From: Natronincola ferrireducens
GTDB taxonomy: Bacteria > Bacillota > Clostridia > Peptostreptococcales > Natronincolaceae
Reading direction: 5' to 3'
NCBI RefSeq assembly: GCF_900100845.1
Contig: NZ_FNFP01000001.1
Coordinates: 682,001-746,000 of the forward strand
Length of the DNA stretch: 64,000 nucleotides
The position numbers and the translations under genes are program-made. The notes beneath the pieces are model-generated. The model saw only the letters and a list, made by a program, of their open reading frames with translations. It was not told the DNA's origin and ran no database searches. Positions within the stretch are counted from its first letter, which is position 1; each line of letters begins with the position of its first letter. Positions 16,278 through 23,680 of the stretch are shown here, in pieces.

Positions 16278-17996
16278 ATGTTAAAAAGTCAAGAAATTAG
16301 AAAAAAAGCACCGGAAATGGACTCTTTGAGAATTGGAATGGGGTGGAAGGTGGAAGAATTATCCCAGCCTCAAATTATTATAGAAAGCACTTTTGGTCAT
16401 AGTCATCCTGGAAGCGCCCATTTAGATGTTTTAGTAGAGGAAGCTTATCAGGGAGTTATGGAAAGGGGAGGAAAACCAGCTAAATTCTTTGCCACCGATA
16501 TTTGTGACGGCCAAGCCCAAGGTCATGATGGTATGAATTATTCTTTAGCATCTAGGGAATATATAGCCAATATGATAGAGATTCACATCGGGGCTACGCC
16601 CTATGATGCAGGAGTATTCATTGCCAGTTGTGATAAGGGTATGCCGGCCCACTTAAAAGCTATTGCAAGAATGGATATTCCATCCATTGTTGTACCTGGT
16701 GGCACCATGAAGGCTGGTCCTAATATGCTGACATTAGAGCAAATAGGCACCTATAGTGCAAGATTTGAGAGAAAAGAAATAACAGAGGAAGAATTTACTC
16801 ATTTTAAGCATAATGCATGTCCATCCTGTGGAGCATGTTCCTTTATGGGAACAGCTGCTACGATGCAAATCATGGCAGAAGCCTTGGGTTTAGCGTTGCC
16901 TGGAACAGCCTTTATGCCAGCTACAGCAGAGGAATTAAAGGGGTTAGCTAGAAAAGCTGGAGAACATGCTCTAAAGCTTGTAGAAATGGATTTAAAACCA
17001 AGTCAAATTTTAACAAAAAAAGCTTTTGAAAATGCTATTATGGTTCATGCAGCAATAGCGGGTTCTTCCAACTCTCTGCTCCATGTTCCTGCGATTGCCC
17101 ATGAGTTAGGGATAGAAATAAAGCCAGAAATGTTTGACGAAATCCATAGAAGGATTCCCTATATTTTAAATATCCGGCCTAGTGGATTTTATCCGGGAGA
17201 ATACTTCTGGTATGCAGGAGGTGTCCCAGGTGTTATGGAGGAAATTAGAGAATACCTACATCTAGATGCTATAACAATTACTGGTAAAACCCTAGGTGAG
17301 AATTTAGATGAGCTAAAGAAAAATGGATACTATGATACTTGCTATCAATATTTAACAGATAAAGGGGTAAGGAAAGAAGACATTTTAAAAACAGTTAAAG
17401 ATCCTATTCAATCTCAAGGAGCGATAGCTGTTTTAAAAGGAAATCTAGCACCAGAGGGTGCTGTTGTTAAGCATTCAGCTATTGCTAAGGAAATGCTACA
17501 GGCTACATTAGAGGCTAGAGTTTTTGATAGTGAAGAAGAAGCGATGGAGGCAGTGCTGACAAAGGAAATTAAACCAGGAGATGCAGTGTTTATCCGTTAT
17601 GAAGGTCCAAAGGGATCTGGAATGCCTGAAATGTTTTATACCACAGAAGCTATTGCTTCTGATCCAGAATTGATTTCAACTACAGCGTTAATTACCGATG
17701 GTAGATTTTCTGGTGCCACTAGAGGACCAGCTATTGGACATGTTTCTCCCGAGGCCTCTGAAGGAGGGCCTATTGCTCTAGTGGAAGAAGGAGATTTAAT
17801 TGGATTAGATATTCCTAATAGAAGTATTGATATTATTGGTGTTAAAGGTGAAGAAAAGTCTCAAAAAGAAATAGAAAAGGTTTTAGCTGAGAGAAAAGCT
17901 AAGTGGGTACAACCACAGCCTAAATATACAAAAGGTGCTTTAGGCATCTATACTAAACTAGCTGTATCCCCTATGAAGGGTGGATATATGGAGTAA
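16278..17996 (+). CDS. IlvD/Edd-family dehydratase, probably for a sugar acid
   Basis: A 572-aa iron-sulfur dehydratase. Cysteines stand at C76 (DICDGQAQGHDGMNYSL), C118 (ASCDKGMPAH) and C181/C184/C187 (ACPSCGACSFMGTA). At the place where many IlvD proteins have NPC-H-AHL with the first cluster Cys, this protein reads HPGSAHL, so that Cys is Gly; a Cys in the CDG position is instead shared with Edd and YjhG-type enzymes. Together with dgoD and dgoK neighbours this points to an aldonate dehydratase, not a branched-chain amino acid enzyme. Which aldonate is not determinable. The 166 bases upstream contain no hairpin or gene I can support. Confidence 0.82.
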   Translation: MLKSQEIRKKAPEMDSLRIGMGWKVEELSQPQIIIESTFGHSHPGSAHLDVLVEEAYQGVMERGGKPAKFFATDICDGQAQGHDGMNYSLASREYIANMIEIHIGATPYDAGVFIASCDKGMPAHLKAIARMDIPSIVVPGGTMKAGPNMLTLEQIGTYSARFERKEITEEEFTHFKHNACPSCGACSFMGTAATMQIMAEALGLALPGTAFMPATAEELKGLARKAGEHALKLVEMDLKPSQILTKKAFENAIMVHAAIAGSSNSLLHVPAIAHELGIEIKPEMFDEIHRRIPYILNIRPSGFYPGEYFWYAGGVPGVMEEIREYLHLDAITITGKTLGENLDELKKNGYYDTCYQYLTDKGVRKEDILKTVKDPIQSQGAIAVLKGNLAPEGAVVKHSAIAKEMLQATLEARVFDSEEEAMEAVLTKEIKPGDAVFIRYEGPKGSGMPEMFYTTEAIASDPELISTTALITDGRFSGATRGPAIGHVSPEASEGGPIALVEEGDLIGLDIPNRSIDIIGVKGEEKSQKEIEKVLAERKAKWVQPQPKYTKGALGIYTKLAVSPMKGGYME

Positions 17997-18054
17997 TAAA
18001 TAGTCCGTTCTTTTGAATGGACTATTGCTTTATAGAATAACGAGGGGGGATACT

Positions 18055-19203
18055 GTGAAAATAACCAAATTCAAATTATATCAAGTACCACCAAGATGGT
18101 TGTTTTTAAAGATCGAAACTGACCAGGGTATATGGGGTTGGGGAGAGCCTGTGATAGAGGGGAGAGCCCACACGGTAAAGGCTGCAGTAGAGGAGTTAAG
18201 TGAATACTTAATAGGAAAAGACCCCTTAAGAATTGAAGATCACTGGCAGGTGCTGTATAGGGGAGGGTTTTATAGGGGAGGCCCTATTTTAATGAGTGCT
18301 ATTTCAGGTATAGATCAAGCCCTATGGGATATTAAAGGGAAATATTATAATGCTCCAATTTATGAACTTTTGGGGGGAGCTTGTAGAGATAAAATTAAGG
18401 TTTATTCTTGGATAGGGGGAGATAGACCTAGCGATGTAGCTGAAGCAGCCCTGGAAAAGAAGCAGCAGGGCTTTATGGCTATAAAAATGAATGGAACTGA
18501 AGAACTTCAATATATTGATAGCTATGATAAAATCGATGAAGTAGTGGAGAGGGTAGATGCTATTAGAAGAGCTGTAGGCCAAAATTTCGGCATAGGAGTA
18601 GATTTCCATGGCAGGGTTCATAAGCCTATGGCAAAGATTTTAGCAAAGGCATTGGAGCCCTATAGACTTATGTTTATTGAAGAACCTGTATTGGATGAAA
18701 ATCTAGAGGCATTAAAAGAAATAGCCATGCATACATCCACACCTATTGCCACTGGAGAAAGAATGTATAGTCGATGGGATTTTAAACAGATGCTTGCAGA
18801 GGGCTATGTTGATATTCTACAGCCTGATCTTTCCCATGCTGGGGGAATTACAGAATGTAGAAAAATTGCTACTATGGCGGAGGCCTATGATGTGGCTTTA
18901 GCTCCCCATTGTCCACTAGGACCTATAGCTCTAGCATCCTGTCTTCAGGTAGATGCAGTAAGTCATAATGCCTTTATTCAGGAGCAAAGCTTAGGTATTC
19001 ATTACAACCAAGGTAATGATATCCTGGATTATTTAAAGAATAAAGCTGTATTTAAATACGAAAATGGCTTTGTAGAAATGCCTAAAGGACCAGGATTAGG
19101 TATAGAAATTGATGAGGAAAAAGTTAGGGAAGCATCGACGAAGGGACATAATTGGAAAAATCCTATTTGGCGACATGAAGACGGTAGTGTAGCTGAATGG
19201 TAG
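18055..19203 (+). CDS. dgoD: D-galactonate dehydratase
   Basis: A 382-aa enolase-superfamily enzyme that converts D-galactonate to 2-dehydro-3-deoxygalactonate. It matches E. coli DgoD in length and along the whole chain: [54 protein letters not shown], the metal ligands in [14 protein letters not shown] and GERMYS, the catalytic His in LAPHCPLGP, and the very end [11 protein letters not shown]. The start is GTG at 18055, after CGAGGGGGGA; the open frame continues 14 codons upstream without homology. This gene gives the operon its functional identity. Confidence 0.95.
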   Translation: MKITKFKLYQVPPRWLFLKIETDQGIWGWGEPVIEGRAHTVKAAVEELSEYLIGKDPLRIEDHWQVLYRGGFYRGGPILMSAISGIDQALWDIKGKYYNAPIYELLGGACRDKIKVYSWIGGDRPSDVAEAALEKKQQGFMAIKMNGTEELQYIDSYDKIDEVVERVDAIRRAVGQNFGIGVDFHGRVHKPMAKILAKALEPYRLMFIEEPVLDENLEALKEIAMHTSTPIATGERMYSRWDFKQMLAEGYVDILQPDLSHAGGITECRKIATMAEAYDVALAPHCPLGPIALASCLQVDAVSHNAFIQEQSLGIHYNQGNDILDYLKNKAVFKYENGFVEMPKGPGLGIEIDEEKVREASTKGHNWKNPIWRHEDGSVAEW

Positions 19204-19231
19204 TAATATCTAATAAAAGGGGTGAAAAAGC

Positions 19232-19876
19232 TTGAACAAATTAAATAAACTTAAAAATATTGAAAAAATAGGTGTCGTTGCAATCCTAAGAAAGATTCAA
19301 GAAGAGAAGGTCTTAGATGTAGTGGAGGCTATTTATGAAGGAGGCGTTAATGCTATTGAGGTAACCTTTAATACTGTAGGGGCCGAGAGAATGATTACTA
19401 ATATAAAGAAATCATTTGGAGATAAGCTCTTGGTTGGGGCTGGGACGATTATAAATGAAGAACAAGCAAATATAGCTATTGAAGCTGGAGCTGAATTCAT
19501 ATTAAGTCCTAGTTTGCATTATGATGTGATAAAAGTTGCTACTAAGAATGATATTATTGCTATACCTGGAGTGTACACCCCTACAGAAATGGTGTTGGCC
19601 CACCAGTGGGGGGCAGATATAGTGAAGTTGTTTCCTGCCGGCTCTGCAGGAACTGACTATATGAAATTGGTTAAAGCTCCTTTGGATGATATTCCTATTA
19701 TGGCTGTAGGGGGAATTGATTTAAGCAATACAGCAGACTTTATTAAAGCTGGAGCGATTGGTGTTGGGATTGGAAGTGCCCTTACCCCTCAAAAATATAT
19801 AATTTATGAAGAGTATGATAAAATTAGTGAGCTAGGGCAAGCTTTTGTAGAAGAAGTTAAAAAAGGTAGAGCATAA
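19232..19876 (+). CDS. 2-keto-3-deoxy-6-phospho-gluconate/galactonate aldolase
   Basis: A 214-aa class I aldolase of the KDPG/KDPGal family that splits the phosphorylated keto-deoxy acid into pyruvate and glyceraldehyde-3-phosphate. The catalytic Glu sits in GVNAIEVTFNT, the Schiff-base Lys in DIVKLFPAGSAG, and the phosphate loop in PIMAVGGIDL and GVGIGSAL. The start is TTG at 19232 with AAAGGGGTG upstream. Between dgoD and dgoK it plays the DgoA part. The same enzyme type also serves hexuronate breakdown, and no other aldolase of this pathway is in the window, so it may serve both. Confidence 0.9.
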   Translation: MNKLNKLKNIEKIGVVAILRKIQEEKVLDVVEAIYEGGVNAIEVTFNTVGAERMITNIKKSFGDKLLVGAGTIINEEQANIAIEAGAEFILSPSLHYDVIKVATKNDIIAIPGVYTPTEMVLAHQWGADIVKLFPAGSAGTDYMKLVKAPLDDIPIMAVGGIDLSNTADFIKAGAIGVGIGSALTPQKYIIYEEYDKISELGQAFVEEVKKGRA

Positions 19877-19911
19877 AACAAATCAAGAATAATGTGATGG
19901 GAAGTGGTTTT

Positions 19912-20901
19912 ATGGGATATATTATTATAGATACAGGAACTACCAATACCCGTATTAGGTATATAGAAGGTGATAGCATATTAGGAGAATATCAAAGTAA
20001 AGTAGGTGTTAGAAACACCGCTATTGATAAAAGTACGCAAAAACTAAAGGATGCTTTACAGGAAGGTATCTCGCAAGTAATAGAAAAGAGCAATAAAAGT
20101 CTCCCAGATGTAAAAAAAATCATTGCCTATGGCATGATTACCTCTAACTTGGGTATTTTTGAAATTCCCCATCTTCAAACACCTGTAGGAATAGAAGAGT
20201 TATCTACAAATATAAGAAAGAAAATGTTTGAAGAAATATGTGAAAAACCTATTTGTTTTATTCCTGGTGTTAAAAATAGAATTGGTGAAGTTACTGTAGA
20301 AAACTTTCAAGATATGGATATTATGCGGGGTGAAGAAGTAGAAGCTCTTGGGGCTTTGGTCTACGCTTCAAGAAATCAAGATGTTATTTATATTTCTCCA
20401 GGTTCCCATACAAAATTTGTTTTTATTGATTCAGAAGGTAGAATTCAAAAATGCAGTACTACCCTTACGGGAGAGTTGTTATGGGCCTTATCTAAGGAAA
20501 CTGTACTAGCTAGTGCTATACCACAAACTCTAATTACTTCTATTGATGAAGCTTATATAAAAAAGGGGATAGAAGCTGTAAAGCAGTATGGGTTTTCTAA
20601 AGCTTGTTTCCTAGTAAGGATTATGGAGATTTTTACAGAAGCTACTGACAACCAAAGGGTCAATTTTATTGCTGGAGCTATTTGCTATCATGATATCATT
20701 TCTATTGAAAAGGACCTTAAAGAAAGAGACCCATATATCATTATTGGAGGCAAGAAAATTTTAAGGGAATTATATGGTACTGTATTAAAGCTGATGAACT
20801 ATGATGAAGATAAGATTAAGTTATTAAGTGATGATGAAGTTGAAAGGGTCAGTACTGTAGCTGCCATCAAAATTGTGGAAGGAAATCATGTGGATAAATA
20901 A
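19912..20901 (+). CDS. dgoK: 2-dehydro-3-deoxygalactonokinase
   Basis: A 329-aa DgoK-family kinase that phosphorylates 2-dehydro-3-deoxygalactonate at C6. The ASKHA-like phosphate loop is at the very start (IIIDTGTTNTRIRYIEG), followed by AYGMITSNLGI, MRGEEVEALGA and SPGSHTKFVFID. It is the last gene of the galactonate-type operon and is followed by a terminator at 20947. The start is uncertain: GTG 19894, ATG 19897 and ATG 19912 are in frame. I prefer 19912 because GGGAAGTGG lies at the right distance and homology starts there. Confidence 0.88.
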   Translation: MGYIIIDTGTTNTRIRYIEGDSILGEYQSKVGVRNTAIDKSTQKLKDALQEGISQVIEKSNKSLPDVKKIIAYGMITSNLGIFEIPHLQTPVGIEELSTNIRKKMFEEICEKPICFIPGVKNRIGEVTVENFQDMDIMRGEEVEALGALVYASRNQDVIYISPGSHTKFVFIDSEGRIQKCSTTLTGELLWALSKETVLASAIPQTLITSIDEAYIKKGIEAVKQYGFSKACFLVRIMEIFTEATDNQRVNFIAGAICYHDIISIEKDLKERDPYIIIGGKKILRELYGTVLKLMNYDEDKIKLLSDDEVERVSTVAAIKIVEGNHVDK

Positions 20902-20946
20902 TCCTTTGGATTAAGAAGCTAAGCAGATAAAACTTAATAGAAAAGC

Positions 20947-20992
20947 AAAAACCTCAAAGTTTATTTTAAGAGCTTTGAGGTTTTATATTTTT
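20947..20992 (+). terminator. terminator of the galactonate-type operon
   Basis: AAAACCTCAAAG (20948-20959) pairs with CTTTGAGGTTTT (20973-20984), followed by a T-rich run. It lies 46 nt after dgoK. Confidence 0.85.
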
Positions 20993-21009
20993 TATTTTAG
21001 GAAAGACAG

Positions 21010-21054
21010 TTGCATTATTTTTATATCTGTTATATATTATATATAACAGATATA
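21010..21054. promoter_or_regulatory. promoter overlapped by a 33-bp palindromic operator
   Basis: Positions 21022-21054 form a near-perfect palindrome: 16-bp arms reading TATATCTGTTATATAT around a single central base. A promoter-like TTGCAT (21010-21015) with TATATT 17 nt later puts the -10 box inside the palindrome. The adjacent YtrA-type GntR gene starts 17 nt after it, so autorepression is likely. Confidence 0.7.
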
Positions 21055-21070
21055 AAAATGGAGGTGTAAA

Positions 21071-21463
21071 ATGCTATTAAAGATTGAGTTTGAATCAGAG
21101 ATTCCTATTTATCAGCAAATTAAAAATCAAATTATTCAAGGGATTGCCTTAGGCTCTTTGCTTCCTGGAGAAGATCTACCCTCCGTAAGACAACTGGCAG
21201 TAGATATAGGGATTAACTTTCATACTGTCAACAAGGTCTATAACCAATTGAAGCAGGAGGGCTGGGTGGTTATCCATAGAAAAAGCGGTGTTATGATAAA
21301 TCCTGAGCTGAATGTAGAAAAAACTGAAGAATATGTGGAAGCTTTAAAGGATTTACTAAAAATTACAACTGCTGAGGCCTATTTAAGAGGGGTTTCAAAG
21401 GAAGGGTTTATTAAGATGATAGAAACCTATTATAAAAGCTATGAAAGCCAAGAGGGGGAATAA
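21071..21463 (+). CDS. GntR-family regulator, YtrA type
   Basis: A 130-aa short GntR protein with a winged helix-turn-helix (IYQQIKNQIIQGIALGSLLP, then LPSVRQLAVDIGINFHTVNK) and only a small C-terminal helical tail. This is the architecture of the YtrA subfamily, which usually represses a linked membrane or ABC gene and itself. It is preceded by GGAGGTG and by a 33-bp palindrome. The DUF1648 membrane protein begins one base after its stop, so regulator and membrane protein are coexpressed. Confidence 0.9.
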   Translation: MLLKIEFESEIPIYQQIKNQIIQGIALGSLLPGEDLPSVRQLAVDIGINFHTVNKVYNQLKQEGWVVIHRKSGVMINPELNVEKTEEYVEALKDLLKITTAEAYLRGVSKEGFIKMIETYYKSYESQEGE

Positions 21464-21464
21464 A

Positions 21465-22580
21465 ATGTTTCTATTTGTGTTTTTATTAAATCTATTTACT
21501 GTTTATATACCTCTACTACTTATAGGATACTTCATGCCTGACTTTATAAAAAGCACTTTACTTTTTGGGGTAGTTATTCCTGAGGAAGTTAGTAGAACAG
21601 AGGAAGTTGTTGGACTAAGAAAACGCTATAAAAGAAATTATGGATTATCAGGGTTAATCACCACCCTATTTCTAAATGTAGCAGCAATTTATTTTCAAAA
21701 TACCCATATCCTTTACATGGGAATATTTTTATTGATTGTCATTATGACAATCACTTATGTAGATGTTCATAAGAGGGCTAAAGCCCTGAAAAAAGAAAAG
21801 GGATGGATGATGAATAAGAAACAGGTGGTGGTTGTAGACACCTGCCAAAGCTATAATAAAAAATTTATATCTCCCCATTGGTTTTGGTGTTCTGTAGGGA
21901 TTGTCATCTTTACGATGTTGTTTACCATGATTCAGTACCCCCATTTACCAAATCAGATTCCTACACAGTTTGATTTTAAAGGTGCTGTTATGGGTTATAC
22001 AGATAAAAATTTTTTTAGTGTATTTGGTTTACCTTTAACCCAAGTTGGGATGACGACTATGTTCTATATCATCTATAGAATTATCAAGAAGGTAAAGCCT
22101 AGTATTAACCCATCTAGACCTAAAACATCCTCCCTGCAAAACCAAATTGCCAAGAGGTATTGGGCAATTTATATGTTGGTTACTATAACCATTTTGAACC
22201 TACAATTTCTTTATATTCAGCTAAATGTTTTACAGGTGATAAATAGCTCTGAGGGTATAAGCATACTCATATACCTATTGGCCATAGGTATTCCAATACT
22301 GGGGGCTGTGGGCATTGCCATAAAAGCCGGACAAAGCGGCAGTAAAATAAAGATAGATTGTACTGAGGAAGCTGACAGCAGAGTAATCGATAGAGACGAT
22401 GATGGATTTTGGAAGTGGGGGATGATTTATTACAATTCTCAAGATCCTAGTTTGTTTATAGAAAAAAGATTTGGTATAGGCTGGACCATTAACTGTGGTC
22501 ATCCTGGAGGTATGGTTATTATGATTGCTACAGTTTTCATTCTCCTTGGGTCTCTAGTGATACCATGGATATTCAAGTGA
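21465..22580 (+). CDS. DUF1648/DUF5808 integral membrane protein
   Basis: A 371-aa membrane protein with several helices: about residues 1-25, 58-95, 140-165, 185-210, 235-265 and 345-370. The segment HWFWCSVGIVIFTMLFTMIQ followed by LPNQIPTQFDFKGAVMGYTDK is the DUF1648 hallmark, and DDGFWKWGMIYYNSQDPSLF with EKRFGIGWTIN is the C-terminal DUF5808 motif. These proteins accompany YtrA-type regulators in many Firmicutes; their function is unknown. ATG at 21465 follows GAGGGGGA that lies inside the regulator's last codons, so translation is coupled. Confidence 0.82.
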   Translation: MFLFVFLLNLFTVYIPLLLIGYFMPDFIKSTLLFGVVIPEEVSRTEEVVGLRKRYKRNYGLSGLITTLFLNVAAIYFQNTHILYMGIFLLIVIMTITYVDVHKRAKALKKEKGWMMNKKQVVVVDTCQSYNKKFISPHWFWCSVGIVIFTMLFTMIQYPHLPNQIPTQFDFKGAVMGYTDKNFFSVFGLPLTQVGMTTMFYIIYRIIKKVKPSINPSRPKTSSLQNQIAKRYWAIYMLVTITILNLQFLYIQLNVLQVINSSEGISILIYLLAIGIPILGAVGIAIKAGQSGSKIKIDCTEEADSRVIDRDDDGFWKWGMIYYNSQDPSLFIEKRFGIGWTINCGHPGGMVIMIATVFILLGSLVIPWIFK

Positions 22581-22678
22581 AAATGAGGGAGCAAGGTTAT
22601 TTATGAAGGATGGGGAAGGTTCACCAGTATCACCTATAGACAAAAAATATCAATAGGAAGAACCTATTTATTATGCTG

Positions 22679-22707
22679 TTGATTAACCTAACTTAAAGGT
22701 GTATAAT
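22679..22707 (+). promoter_or_regulatory. SigA-type promoter
   Basis: TTGATT (22679-22684) and TATAAT (22702-22707) with a 17-nt spacer, 37 nt before the PsiE-like gene. No operator is evident. Confidence 0.7.
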
Positions 22708-22743
22708 GGTTTTGGTGTTGCTATTATTTAAATTAAAAGGGAG

Positions 22744-23406
22744 ATGCATGAAAAAATGAAGGCACATGACTTCAAAAAACAACTTACCAAATTCACACTG
22801 AATTTAGAGTTGATTTTAGCAGTATGTTTAGCAGTGGCAATTCTTATTGGACTATTTGATATTGTGAAGTATTTAGCACATATTATCCAAACTGATCTTA
22901 CGGACACCTATAATGTATTTAAAAAGTTTCTAGCTTTTACCCTATTGCTGGTAGTGGGTATCGAACTGGTTTTAATGTTATTATCCCATTCCACCAGTGC
23001 AATGCTAGAGTTGGTATTATTTGCCATAGCAAGAAAGATGTTAATTTATAGTGAAACGATGCTTGATCTAATACTGGGAACAGCTGCTATAGCAGGAGTA
23101 TTTGCTATCAAGAAATATTTGATGACAAAGAAACCCCTCAGTGAGCGAGATGGTCATGTTATTTCAGCTGCACAATCTGTTCATGATATAAACTTTACAA
23201 CAGGACTTGATATACCAGAAAATAAGGGAAATACCATCGGTGGATTAATTTGTCATTTATCAGAGGAAACCTGCACCCCTGTAGAAGAAGGGTCAGAATA
23301 TGAAGTTGGTAACATAAAGATTAGAATTCTAAAAATGAAGGACGGGTTAATTGAAAAAGTAATTCTAAACGAGAATCATATAAGAGAAGTAGAGGAACGA
23401 ATTTAA
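22744..23406 (+). CDS. PsiE-like membrane protein with a CorC/HlyC-type C-terminal domain
   Basis: A 220-aa protein. The first 140 residues hold about four transmembrane helices resembling the phosphate-starvation-inducible PsiE family (LELILAVCLAVAILIGLFDI, then FLAFTLLLVVGIELVLML). The last 75 residues resemble the transporter-associated CorC_HlyC domain (PENKGNTIGGLICHLSE, then EGSEYEVGNIKIRILKMKDG). Such a domain is usually found behind CBS domains in ion transporters, so this pairing suggests a soluble sensor attached to a membrane unit. The ATG at 22744 abuts GGGAG; the ATG at 22756 would be better spaced. It stands alone, with its own promoter and terminator. Confidence 0.65.
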   Translation: MHEKMKAHDFKKQLTKFTLNLELILAVCLAVAILIGLFDIVKYLAHIIQTDLTDTYNVFKKFLAFTLLLVVGIELVLMLLSHSTSAMLELVLFAIARKMLIYSETMLDLILGTAAIAGVFAIKKYLMTKKPLSERDGHVISAAQSVHDINFTTGLDIPENKGNTIGGLICHLSEETCTPVEEGSEYEVGNIKIRILKMKDGLIEKVILNENHIREVEERI

Positions 23407-23430
23407 CCTCTAATTCTATTACACTCTGTG

Positions 23431-23476
23431 AAAGCAAATGACACCAAACCAAATATTTGGGTCATTTGCTTTTTTG
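23431..23476 (+). terminator. terminator
   Basis: AAGCAAATGAC pairs with GTCATTTGCTT, followed by TTTT. It lies 25 nt after the PsiE-like gene. Confidence 0.85.
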
Positions 23477-23546
23477 AGATTTTTAAAAAGAAAAAGACAC
23501 ATAATAATGGATGTATAAATAGTATAAAGAATCAGCAGTGCTTCTG

Positions 23547-23575
23547 TTTACAAATAGTTAATCATAGTATATAAT
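23547..23575 (+). promoter_or_regulatory. SigA-type promoter of the glutamine-synthetase-family gene
   Basis: TTTACA (23547-23552) and TATAAT (23570-23575) with a 17-nt spacer, about 105 nt before the start codon. The leader has a short AGTTC...GAACT stem near 23604-23625, but I could not match it to the glutamine riboswitch consensus. Confidence 0.65.
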
Positions 23576-23680
23576 GAATACTAAAATTTTACTTGTTTAC
23601 CTTAGTTCACGCAGTGGTACGAACTTAAATATTAAAAAAAATATTAATATTCGCCAAGAGGAGATAAAGGAGGCATGTTT

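Noticed and set aside
23576-23665. Possible glutamine riboswitch in the leader of the glutamine-synthetase-family gene.
   Set aside because: Only a 5-bp AGTTC/GAACT stem was found; the conserved bases of the glnA motif are not present.
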